Shown piece after piece: positions 34,367 to 41,125 of a stretch of 64,000 bases of DNA; the stretch's first letter is position 1, and each line of letters opens with the position of its first letter. The translations under genes were made by a program, and so were the position numbers. Source of the stretch: Kibdelosporangium philippinense (lineage in GTDB: Bacteria > Actinomycetota > Actinomycetes > Mycobacteriales > Pseudonocardiaceae); NCBI RefSeq assembly GCF_021390435.2, contig NZ_JAJVCN010000004.1, positions 1,778,501-1,842,500 of the forward strand. The letters are read 5' to 3'. A model generated the notes under the pieces. It made no database searches and was not told the DNA's origin. It was given only the letters and a program-made list of their open reading frames with translations.

Positions 34367-35190
34367 GGGTTGACGCGCACCACCACCTGTGGGACCTGAA
34401 TGTCCGCGACCAGGACTGGATCGACCCGTCGTGGGTGATCCGCCGCGACTACGACCTGTCGGATCTCGCTGACGCGGCCGTCGGGTTCGACCGGACCGTG
34501 CTCGTGCAGACGATCACTGTGCCCGAAGAGACTCCGGAATTCCTGGCGATCGCTGGGGAATCGGACCTGGTGGGCGCGGTGGTTGGCTGGGTTGACCTGA
34601 CTTCGCCCGCGGTCGCGGACACCTTGGCCGAGCTCCGGACGGGCGTCAACGGGGAGTGGTTGCGCGGGATTCGTCACCAGGTTCAGGGCGAGGCCGATCC
34701 GCGGTGGTTGTGCCGTGACGACGTGCAGCGCGGGTTGCAGGCGGTGTTCGATGCGGGCCTGTTGTACGAGCTTTTGGTGCTGCCACACCAGCTTGAGGCG
34801 TCGATCGAAACCGTCGCGGCCTTCCAGGACCATCCTTTTGTGCTGGATCACTGCGCCAAGCCGCCGATCGCCAGCGGCTCGCTTGAGCCTTGGGCGTCGT
34901 CGATCCGTGAACTCGCGGGCTTCGAGAACGTGACGTGCAAGCTTTCCGGGCTGGTCACCGAGGCTGACTGGGCTAAGTGGACAGTGGATGACCTGCGGCC
35001 GTACGCGGAGGTCGTGCTCGAAGCGTTCGGGCCGTCGCGGGTGATGTTCGGGTCGGACTGGCCGGTGTGCCTGTTGGCTGCTTCGTACGAGGATGTGGTG
35101 GAAGCGGCCGAAGACCTGACCTCGAACTTCTCGCAGGAGGAACGTGACCAGGTCTTCGGCGGTACGGCGGCGCGGGTTTACACGCTCTGA
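34363..35190 (+). CDS. Amidohydrolase-family lactonase, probable L-fuconolactonase
   Basis: The 275-residue amidohydrolase-2 protein has VDAHHHLWDL (metal His pair), LPHQLEASIETV, DHCAKPP and the terminal metal-ligand Asp in MFGSDWPVC. COG3618-type proteins hydrolyse sugar lactones; in fucose oxidation they open L-fuconolactone to L-fuconate, the dehydratase substrate. It closes the operon. Its 3' end overlaps the convergent MFS gene by 13 bases, and no separate terminator is seen. Confidence 0.92.
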   Translation: MRVDAHHHLWDLNVRDQDWIDPSWVIRRDYDLSDLADAAVGFDRTVLVQTITVPEETPEFLAIAGESDLVGAVVGWVDLTSPAVADTLAELRTGVNGEWLRGIRHQVQGEADPRWLCRDDVQRGLQAVFDAGLLYELLVLPHQLEASIETVAAFQDHPFVLDHCAKPPIASGSLEPWASSIRELAGFENVTCKLSGLVTEADWAKWTVDDLRPYAEVVLEAFGPSRVMFGSDWPVCLLAASYEDVVEAAEDLTSNFSQEERDQVFGGTAARVYTL

Positions 35191-36338
35191 AGGGACTTCT
35201 TACGGTCGAGCAGTCCTGAGTAGAGGGCCACGGCGAGACCGGCGACCGCTAGCAGCGCGCCGATCCAGTTCGGTGCGGTGTAGCCGAGGCCCTCGTCGAT
35301 CGCCAGTCCGCCGAGCCACGCGCCACCGGCGTTGCCCAGGTTGAACGCGGCGATGTTGGCGGCCGACGCGAGCGCGGGCGCACCTTCGGCCTTGTCCATC
35401 ACACGTGCCTGAAGCGGGGCGACCGTGGCGGATGCGGCCACGCCGAACACCAGGATCGTGATCGCCGCGGGGATCTGGGCGTGCGCGGTGAACGTGAACA
35501 CGCCAAGGACGATCGCCAACACGGCCAGGATTCCGTAGAGACTCGGCATCAGCGCCTTGTCCGCGGCCTTGCCACCGAACAAGTTGCCCGCGACCATACC
35601 GACACCGAACAGCACGAGCAGCCACGTGACCATGCCGGACGAGAACCCGGCGATGTCGGTCATCATCGGCGCGATGTACGTGAACGACGCGAACACCCCG
35701 GCGAACCCGAACGCGGTCATCGCGAGCGCCAGCCACACCTGTGGCCGCTTGAACACGGCCAGTTCGTGCCGCAGGTTGGTTGTGGTGTCCCTGGGCAGAT
35801 CAGGTACCAACGCGATGATCCCGACCAGGCCGATCACGCCGAGAATCGCCACGGCCCAGAACGTCGAGCGCCAGCCAAGCGCCTGGCCGAGGGCCGTACC
35901 GAGCGGCACACCGAGCACGTTGGCCACGGTCAGACCGATGAACATCATCGCGATCGCACTGGCCTGCTTGGCGGGCGCGACCAGCCTCGCCGCGACAACA
36001 GACCCGACGCCGAAGAAGGCACCGTGGGAGAGCGCGGACACGATCCGTCCGGCCATCAGCAGCCCGTAGGTCGGCGCGATCGCAGCGAGCACGTTGCCCG
36101 CGATGAAGATCAGCATCAGGCCGATCAGTAGGCGTTTGCGTGACCATCGGGACCCGGCCGCGGTGAGCAGTGGCGCGCCGACCACCACGCCGAGTGCGTA
36201 TCCGGAGATGAGCAGCCCAGCGGTGGGGATGCTCACTGAGTAGGTGGCGGCGACTTCGGGAAGCAGTCCCATGATCACGAACTCGGTCGTGCCGATCCCG
36301 AAAGCACCGATTGCCAGCGCCAGCAGCGCAACAGGCAT
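35178..36338 (-). CDS. MFS transporter, DHA1/AraJ-YdhP type efflux pump
   Basis: The 386-residue protein has 12 predicted membrane helices and starts at the ATG at 36338 (MPVALLALAIGAFGIGTTEF). The GTG two codons earlier is possible. The N-terminus and SGYALGVVVGAPLL with RWSRKRLLIGLM in loop 2-3 are typical of AraJ/YdhP-type drug or sugar-efflux transporters. The divergent MarR gene at 36527 is the probable repressor. The export substrate is unknown. Confidence 0.92.
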   Translation of the reverse strand: MPVALLALAIGAFGIGTTEFVIMGLLPEVAATYSVSIPTAGLLISGYALGVVVGAPLLTAAGSRWSRKRLLIGLMLIFIAGNVLAAIAPTYGLLMAGRIVSALSHGAFFGVGSVVAARLVAPAKQASAIAMMFIGLTVANVLGVPLGTALGQALGWRSTFWAVAILGVIGLVGIIALVPDLPRDTTTNLRHELAVFKRPQVWLALAMTAFGFAGVFASFTYIAPMMTDIAGFSSGMVTWLLVLFGVGMVAGNLFGGKAADKALMPSLYGILAVLAIVLGVFTFTAHAQIPAAITILVFGVAASATVAPLQARVMDKAEGAPALASAANIAAFNLGNAGGAWLGGLAIDEGLGYTAPNWIGALLAVAGLAVALYSGLLDRKKSLQSV

Positions 36339-36440
36339 GACGTTCACTCCAGATAGTTGCACACGCGGGTATTTGCCCGAGCTCAATACTGCGCCGCGCA
36401 TGGAGTGGATGCAAGCCTGGTGTCCGGTGAAGCCGGTCAC

Positions 36441-36483
36441 TGAGCGTGCTAACCGGTGCTAACCGGCCAAAACGCTCACGAGG
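36441..36483. repeat. Variant of the intergenic palindrome family
   Basis: Arms TGAGCGT (36441-36447) and ACGCTCA (36472-36478), followed by CGAGG, enclose GCTAACCGGTGCTAACCGG. On the minus strand it begins CCTCGTGAGCGTTTTGG, close to the CTCGTGAGTGG word of the five full copies. Unlike them it lies between divergent genes (MFS and MarR), where no transcript ends. Confidence 0.6.
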
Positions 36484-36485
36484 TA

Positions 36486-36493
36486 AAGTACTT
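36486..36493. promoter_or_regulatory. Candidate MarR operator AAGTACTT
   Basis: A perfect 8-base palindrome lies 33 bases upstream of the MarR start in the MFS/MarR divergent region. It matches the AT-rich symmetric sites MarR proteins often bind. Assignment is by position only. Confidence 0.35.
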
Positions 36494-36526
36494 GCAGACG
36501 CCGCGTACGTTGAGGAGTGAGTGACC

Positions 36527-36985
36527 ATGTCGCTGGACGACGACGCCGCCGAGGCGCGCGCACAGGGATGGAGAACGCTCGCGGCCCTGCATGCCTCCCT
36601 CGAAGACGCGCTCGAACGCGCGTTGCAACGGGAGTTCGCCCTCTCGGTCAGTGAATACAGCGTCCTTGACGTCCTCGCGCGCCAGGACGGGTGGCACATG
36701 CGTATGAACCAGCTGTCACGTGCCGTCGTGCTCAGCCAATCCGCGACGACGCGGTTGGTCACGCGGATGGAGAACCGTGGGTTCCTGCAGCGGTATCTGT
36801 GCTCGACAGACCGTCGCGGCATCTACACCGAAGTCACACCGTCCGGGCAGGAGCTGTTGACCAAAGCCCGCCCCTTGCACGATGCCACTCTCGCGGAAGC
36901 GTTGCGGGAAGCGCAGAAGCTGCCTGAGCTCGCACCTTTGGTGGACGCGTTGGCGCGGTTGCCGGTCAGCCCCGCGAAGGCTTAA
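36527..36985 (+). CDS. MarR-family transcriptional regulator
   Basis: The 152-residue protein starts at the ATG at 36527, 9 bases after GAGGAG (36512-36517); the GTG at 36521 is too close to it. The winged helix is visible: SEYSVLDVLAR, MNQLSRAVVLSQSATTRLVTRME (in part SQSATTRLV) and the wing STDRRGIYTEVTPSG. It is divergent from the MFS efflux gene 188 bases away. The standard model is repression of itself and the pump, relieved by a ligand of the pump. Confidence 0.93.
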   Translation: MSLDDDAAEARAQGWRTLAALHASLEDALERALQREFALSVSEYSVLDVLARQDGWHMRMNQLSRAVVLSQSATTRLVTRMENRGFLQRYLCSTDRRGIYTEVTPSGQELLTKARPLHDATLAEALREAQKLPELAPLVDALARLPVSPAKA

Positions 36986-37003
36986 CCGGCGAAGAGTGGG
37001 TAG

Positions 37004-37040
37004 TCCTCTCTTGTGCGCTGCGGAAGCGCATAAGAGAGGA
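37004..37040 (+). promoter_or_regulatory. Hairpin that pairs with the ribosome binding site of the 38-codon gene
   Basis: Bases 37004-37019 (TCCTCTCTTGTGCGCT) pair with 37025-37040 (AGCGCATAAGAGAGGA) through 15 Watson-Crick pairs and one G.U pair around a 5-base loop. The right arm contains AGAGAGGA, the ribosome binding site for the ATG at 37052. The left arm is therefore an anti-Shine-Dalgarno. It may control translation. Alternatively it is the terminator of marR, whose stop is at 36985, though it has no U-tract. Confidence 0.75.
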
Positions 37041-37051
37041 GAGAACGGGTC

Positions 37052-37168
37052 ATGCCTGACATTCCGGCTCACGAAGAGGAACTGGTCGCCGAAGACAGCG
37101 ACCCGGTTCCGTCGCCCCGTGAGACCGAAGAGGACTTCGAGCCGACCATAGTGCGGGGACGTGAATAA
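37052..37168 (+). CDS. Small acidic protein, 38 residues
   Basis: The frame ATG...TAA encodes 38 residues, 13 of them Asp or Glu, beginning MPDIPAHEEELVAEDSD and ending EDFEPTIVRGRE. It follows an excellent ribosome binding site (AGAGAGGAGAG, 37033-37043) that is locked in a hairpin. There is no signal peptide, Cys or membrane segment. I do not recognise the family. Hairpin placement and the strong binding site support a real gene; length and composition alone would not. Its 3' end overlaps the predicted end of the minus-strand structured RNA. Confidence 0.55.
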   Translation: MPDIPAHEEELVAEDSDPVPSPRETEEDFEPTIVRGRE

Positions 37169-37385
37169 AAGACGGGCACCCCTGGCCGCCTGGGGGTTAC
37201 GGTCCAGGGGTGCGGTGGCCTCGGGACAGCCACCATTCATGTGGTACTTGGGAAAAGTTTGAGGTACGCCGCCGGCTCGCGGAGGGGGGATTACGCGAGC
37301 CAGCGACGCCAAAGGACGGCCCTAGGGGTGAACCATCCTTTTCACAGCCCCTGGCCTGTGGAGGGGGATACACGGGCCAGAGGCT
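37164..37385 (-). ncRNA. Structured RNA locus resembling 6C RNA
   Basis: Read on the minus strand, two hairpins carry C-rich loops. CTGGCCCGTG/CACAGGCCAG (37380-37351) closes TATCCCCCTC, and GGCTCGCG/CGCGAGCC (37301-37274) closes TAATCCCCCCTC. Paired hairpins with runs of five to six C in the loops define the actinobacterial 6C RNA. Between them lies a further stem (AAAGGATGG with CCGTCCTTT). A last stem, GCACCCCTGG/CCAGGGGTGC (37213-37176), is followed by CCGTCTTTTATT, a proper intrinsic terminator for the minus strand. The linker between the C-loop hairpins (about 50 bases) is longer than I remember for 6C, so the family is not certain. The 5' end is approximate. Confidence 0.5.
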
Positions 37386-37593
37386 TTGATCCAACTGGTG
37401 CGGCGGTCGCCTCGCGGCGGGTGGCGCATGGGGACTCCGGCTTTACCCGGTATTCCCCGATGGCTTTGGTTGAGGCCCGGGGACTCGTTCCGCACCAGTC
37501 ACTTAGCTTAACTCGCTTTTCCGCTCCGGTGTTCCTGGCGCGAGTGTGACGTGGCTCGCGATGGGTACTCCCGTTGTGGAAGGGAGAACAGCC
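37386..37593. other. Non-coding stretch between 6C-like RNA and DUF4383 gene
   Basis: There is no convincing reading frame here. The segment should hold the promoter of the minus-strand RNA (near 37390-37440) and that of the DUF4383 gene. The ribosome binding site of the latter (AAGGGAG) is at about 37580-37586. Several GC-rich inverted repeats are present, but none repeats elsewhere in the window. Confidence 0.5.
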
Positions 37594-38046
37594 ATGTCTG
37601 CCCGAACAATCATCAGGCTTCTCGTCGGGGCGATTGGGGTTTTCTACTGCGTGCTAGCGGTTTCCGGGTTCGCCTCACTCAGCGATGACACCAATGTCGG
37701 TGGCGGGCTGCGCGGTGGCAACGACCCGGACCTGTTGTGGGGCCTTTTCGGCGTTAACACCGTACTGGGCTTCATCCATTTCCTCCTCGGCGCGCTGACC
37801 TTCATCACGGCGTTCACCGCGGACCGCTCAAGGCTCATGCCGGGGACCATGGCGGGGGCGTTCGGCGTCCTGTTCGTCTATGACCTCATCTCACTGCTCG
37901 CCATCGACGGCACCGACCCGCTCGCCATCAACACCGCCGACCTGTGGCTGCACGGGATCACCGCGGTCGTGCTGGTGCTGACCTTGGTTCCGGCTCGCCG
38001 GACACAGGGTGACCGGCGGCAACGCCAGTCGCTGCGCAGTGGATGA
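37594..38046 (+). CDS. DUF4383-like membrane protein
   Basis: The 150-residue protein starts at the ATG at 37594 (MSARTIIRLLVGAIGVFYCVL) after AAGGGAG. It has four hydrophobic helices and a short basic tail, with the pattern DLLWGLFGVNTVLGFIHFLLGA in the second helix region (central part FGVNTVLGFIHFLLG). This matches the small four-helix actinobacterial DUF4383 family, whose function is unknown. It lies 98 bases upstream of the DUF4331 gene on the same strand and may be co-expressed with it. Confidence 0.8.
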   Translation: MSARTIIRLLVGAIGVFYCVLAVSGFASLSDDTNVGGGLRGGNDPDLLWGLFGVNTVLGFIHFLLGALTFITAFTADRSRLMPGTMAGAFGVLFVYDLISLLAIDGTDPLAINTADLWLHGITAVVLVLTLVPARRTQGDRRQRQSLRSG

Positions 38047-38144
38047 AAAAAATTCTGGCAACGACCGATCCGGATCTTCGGCGGCTCCGTATAAGAGGTG
38101 TCCGAGGGAGGACGAGGCGCATGACCGACCCTTAAGGATTGGTT

Positions 38145-39737
38145 ATGCAACAACCCCATACCGTGCGTGTCCCGCGCAAGGCACGTGCTACCGCGGCGCT
38201 GTTGGCGGTGGGCGCGGCGTTGGCCGGAGGGTTGGTTCCCGGCTCAGCCACCGCGTCCAGCCACCGTGAAGCGCCGCTGATAGCCGCTGACCCCACTGTG
38301 GACAACACGGATCTGTACGCGTTCGTCAGTCCGGACAAGCCGGACACCGTGACGATCGTGGCGAACTACTTTGGGTTGCAGGAACCCAATGGTGGTCCCA
38401 ACTTCTACCCGTGGGCGGAGAACGCGCACTACGACATCAACATCGACAACGATGGCGACGCCAAGCCGGATCTGACCTACCGGTACACGTTCGTCACCGA
38501 CGACCGGCGCAAGAACGCCACCTTCCTCTACAACAACGGCGAAGTCTCGTCGATCAACGACGAGAACCTGTTGTTCCGGCAGAACTACAAGCTCGAACTG
38601 ATCGACCAGCGCGGCGGCGAGAAGGTACTGATCAAGAGTGCCCGCTCGGCTCCGTCGAACACCGGCGAAGCGTCCATGCCGAACTTCCGAACCATCCGTG
38701 ACCAGGCGATCGCGCAGATCCCCGGCGGCGGGCTGAGCTACGCCGGTCCCGCAGAGGACGCGTTCTTCGCCGACCTGCGCGTGTTCGACCTGCTCTACGG
38801 CGGTGACCTGTCCAAGACCGGGCAGGACACCTTGCGGGGCTACAACGTCAACACGATCGCCTTGCAGATCCCGACGCACATGTTGGCGCTCAAAGCAGAC
38901 GCCAAGCGCAACCCGGTCGTCGGTATCTGGGCGGACACCGAACGTCAGTCCATCAAGCTCTCGCCAGGCAAGGCCAAGGCCGAAGGCGACTTCGTGCAGG
39001 TGTCCCGGCTGGGCAACCCGCTGGTCAACGAAGTCGTCGCGCCCGCCGGCCTCAAGGACGCCTTCAACGGCCTCACGCCGGACCAGGACGGCAAGGTCAA
39101 GGCGCTGCTCGACCGGGTGACCGATCCCGAGCTGCCCAAGCTGATCGAGCAGATCTACAAGATCCAGGCGCCTGCCGGGCCGCGTGCCGACCTCGTCGAG
39201 ATCTTCCTGACCGGTATCACCACCAAGGCCGACGGCCCGATCAAGGCCGACTTGAACTCGCAGCTCAACAACGCGGACGTGATGGCGCACATGTTTGTGC
39301 CCTCCGAGATGCTGCGACTCAACATGGCTGTCCCGCCGAGTGCCGAACCCAACCGCCTCGGCGTGCTCGGTGGCGACAACCAGGGTTTCCCGAACGGCCG
39401 CAGGCTGACTGACGACGTCATCGACATCGCTGTGCAGGCCATGGAAGGCGCGGCGCAGTCCGGCGTTCTCGTCGAGGCGCTCGCCGCTGGTGACAAGGTC
39501 GACGCCAACGACGTCGCGTTCGAGCACCGGTTCCCGTATGTCGCCGTGCCCAGCAACCAGGGCGTCAACACGGCGGTCCAGGCACAGGTCGAGACCAAGT
39601 CGAGCATCCTCGGCGACCTGCCAACCGGTGCTTTGATCGGTGGCGCCCTCGGTGCCCTTGTGCTGCTTGGCGGCACGGTCTACCTGTGGCGCAAGCGCCC
39701 GACCAAGGCCCGTCACCGCAGTACTCGTCCCTGGTGA
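38145..39737 (+). CDS. DUF4331 surface protein, membrane-anchored
   Basis: The 530-residue protein starts at the ATG at 38145. A twin-charged signal peptide (VPRKARATAALLAVGAALAGG) ends at ATASSHREAPLIAADP; SSHREAPLI is the signature of DUF4331. Asp-rich strings such as NIDNDGDAKPDLTYRY suggest calcium-like binding. It ends with a helix (LIGGALGALVLLGGTVYLW) and a basic tail, so the domain should be displayed outside the membrane. TPR and NicO-like genes follow. The function of DUF4331 is unknown; this neighbourhood hints at metal handling. Confidence 0.9.
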   Translation: MQQPHTVRVPRKARATAALLAVGAALAGGLVPGSATASSHREAPLIAADPTVDNTDLYAFVSPDKPDTVTIVANYFGLQEPNGGPNFYPWAENAHYDINIDNDGDAKPDLTYRYTFVTDDRRKNATFLYNNGEVSSINDENLLFRQNYKLELIDQRGGEKVLIKSARSAPSNTGEASMPNFRTIRDQAIAQIPGGGLSYAGPAEDAFFADLRVFDLLYGGDLSKTGQDTLRGYNVNTIALQIPTHMLALKADAKRNPVVGIWADTERQSIKLSPGKAKAEGDFVQVSRLGNPLVNEVVAPAGLKDAFNGLTPDQDGKVKALLDRVTDPELPKLIEQIYKIQAPAGPRADLVEIFLTGITTKADGPIKADLNSQLNNADVMAHMFVPSEMLRLNMAVPPSAEPNRLGVLGGDNQGFPNGRRLTDDVIDIAVQAMEGAAQSGVLVEALAAGDKVDANDVAFEHRFPYVAVPSNQGVNTAVQAQVETKSSILGDLPTGALIGGALGALVLLGGTVYLWRKRPTKARHRSTRPW

Positions 39738-39755
39738 GTGTCCGAATTGACGCAC

Positions 39756-39781
39756 GGAGGCGCGATCGCGATCGCGCCTCC
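39756..39781. terminator. Perfect 26-base palindrome after DUF4331 gene
   Basis: GGAGGCGCGATCG followed at once by its exact complement forms a perfect palindrome with no spacer, 18 bases after the DUF4331 stop. As RNA it would fold into a tight stem. It probably ends or attenuates the DUF4331 transcript. It also argues that the TPR gene starts downstream of it, at 39803. Confidence 0.6.
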
Positions 39782-39802
39782 GGCGATCCGGGAGGCATTG
39801 GC

Positions 39803-41125
39803 GTGCAGTCGTTTCTCGAACCGGAGCAGCCGACCATCCTGCGCTGGTGGCCGCTCGCGGCACTGGTCGTCGGGCTGGCCACGGTGTTGTCGGTGTTCAC
39901 CGGCTACTCCGAACCGCAGACGGCCGCCGCGTCGCCGAATCCGACACAGCAGAGCCGGATCCTGCAGTCGGTGACCACGTTGCAGGGCAGGCTGCATCGG
40001 ATGCCGAACGACTCGCTCGGCTGGGCGCAGCTCGGATCGGCCTATGTGGAGCTTGCCAGGATCACCGCTGATCCGTCGTACTACGCCAAAGCCCAAGGGG
40101 TACTGGACAAATCGCTGGCCTTGAAGCCCGAGGACAACGGGCCGGCGATGCTCGGCTTGGGCGCGCTGGCCAACGCGCGGCACGACTTCGGCGCCGCGAA
40201 AGAGTGGGGATTGAAGGCGTTGGCCGCCCAGCCACGCTCGGCCGAGGTGTTCGGGGTGCTCGCGGACGCGTACACCCAGCTCGGCGACGAGGGCGGGGCG
40301 ATGGACGCCGTGCAGAACATGCTGGACGTCAAGCCGAACGTGGCTTCGTTCACGCGTGCTTCCTATTTCTTCGAGACACACGGGCGGATCGACGACGCCC
40401 GGATGGCGCTTGACCGTGCGCTCGCCGCGGCGGGGGCGCCTGACGAGATCGCGTTCTGCCGCTATTACTTGGGTGAGTTGGCGTTCAACTCCGGCGACCT
40501 GGCCGAGGCGGATCGGCAGTTCACCGCAGGCCTCCGGGTCGTGCTCGACCAGACCTTGCAGCAGGGACAGGCCAAAGTGGCCGCGGCGCAAGGCAATATC
40601 GAACGTGCTTTGGGTGCCTACAAAAACCTTGTCATGCGGACGCCGTTGCCACAGTACATTGTGGAATACGGCGAACTGCTCGACGCGGCCGGGCGGCAAG
40701 AAGAAGCCGCTGCACAGTTCGAAATCCTGGCACAGCAACAGAAGCTGATGGAGGTTCAGGGCGCGACCGATGACCTGGCCACCTCGTTGATGCTGGCCGA
40801 TCACGGCGACAAGGCTGAGGCACTGCGCCGGGCCGAGGCCGAATGGGGTCGCAGGCACAACGTGCTCGTCGCCGACGCGCTGGCGTGGGCGTTGCACGTC
40901 AACGGCCGTGACGCGGAAGCCTTGCCGTACATGGACAAAGCAATGGCGTTGGGATGGAACAACGCCTTGTTCGCCTACCATCGGGGAATGATCCACTTGG
41001 CGCTCGGGCAGTCGGCCGACGCGGAGAAGTACCTCGCGCAGGCGCTGGCGACGAACCCGCACTTCTCGGTGCTGCACGCGCCGATCGCGCACAAGCGGCT
41101 CGCCGAACTGCGGAGTGGCCGATGA
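39803..41125 (+). CDS. TPR-repeat membrane protein
   Basis: About 440 residues from the GTG at 39803, which has GGAGG 7 bases upstream. A GTG at 39734 overlapping the DUF4331 stop is possible, but the palindrome at 39756-39781 speaks against it. One N-terminal helix (RWWPLAALVVGLATVLSVF) anchors the protein, and the rest is tetratricopeptide repeats (for example LGWAQLGSAYVELARI, AEVFGVLADAYTQLGDEGGA). TPRs hold partners together. Coupling to a NicO-like transporter gene and proximity to DUF4331 suggest a scaffold for this uncharacterised system. Confidence 0.87.
   Translation: MQSFLEPEQPTILRWWPLAALVVGLATVLSVFTGYSEPQTAAASPNPTQQSRILQSVTTLQGRLHRMPNDSLGWAQLGSAYVELARITADPSYYAKAQGVLDKSLALKPEDNGPAMLGLGALANARHDFGAAKEWGLKALAAQPRSAEVFGVLADAYTQLGDEGGAMDAVQNMLDVKPNVASFTRASYFFETHGRIDDARMALDRALAAAGAPDEIAFCRYYLGELAFNSGDLAEADRQFTAGLRVVLDQTLQQGQAKVAAAQGNIERALGAYKNLVMRTPLPQYIVEYGELLDAAGRQEEAAAQFEILAQQQKLMEVQGATDDLATSLMLADHGDKAEALRRAEAEWGRRHNVLVADALAWALHVNGRDAEALPYMDKAMALGWNNALFAYHRGMIHLALGQSADAEKYLAQALATNPHFSVLHAPIAHKRLAELRSGR

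Noticed and set aside
37241..37549. Plus-strand frame of 102 codons in the structured RNA region
   Set aside because: It runs through the perfect hairpins of the 6C-like RNA, has no ribosome binding site and its protein is Arg/Ser-rich without a pattern.
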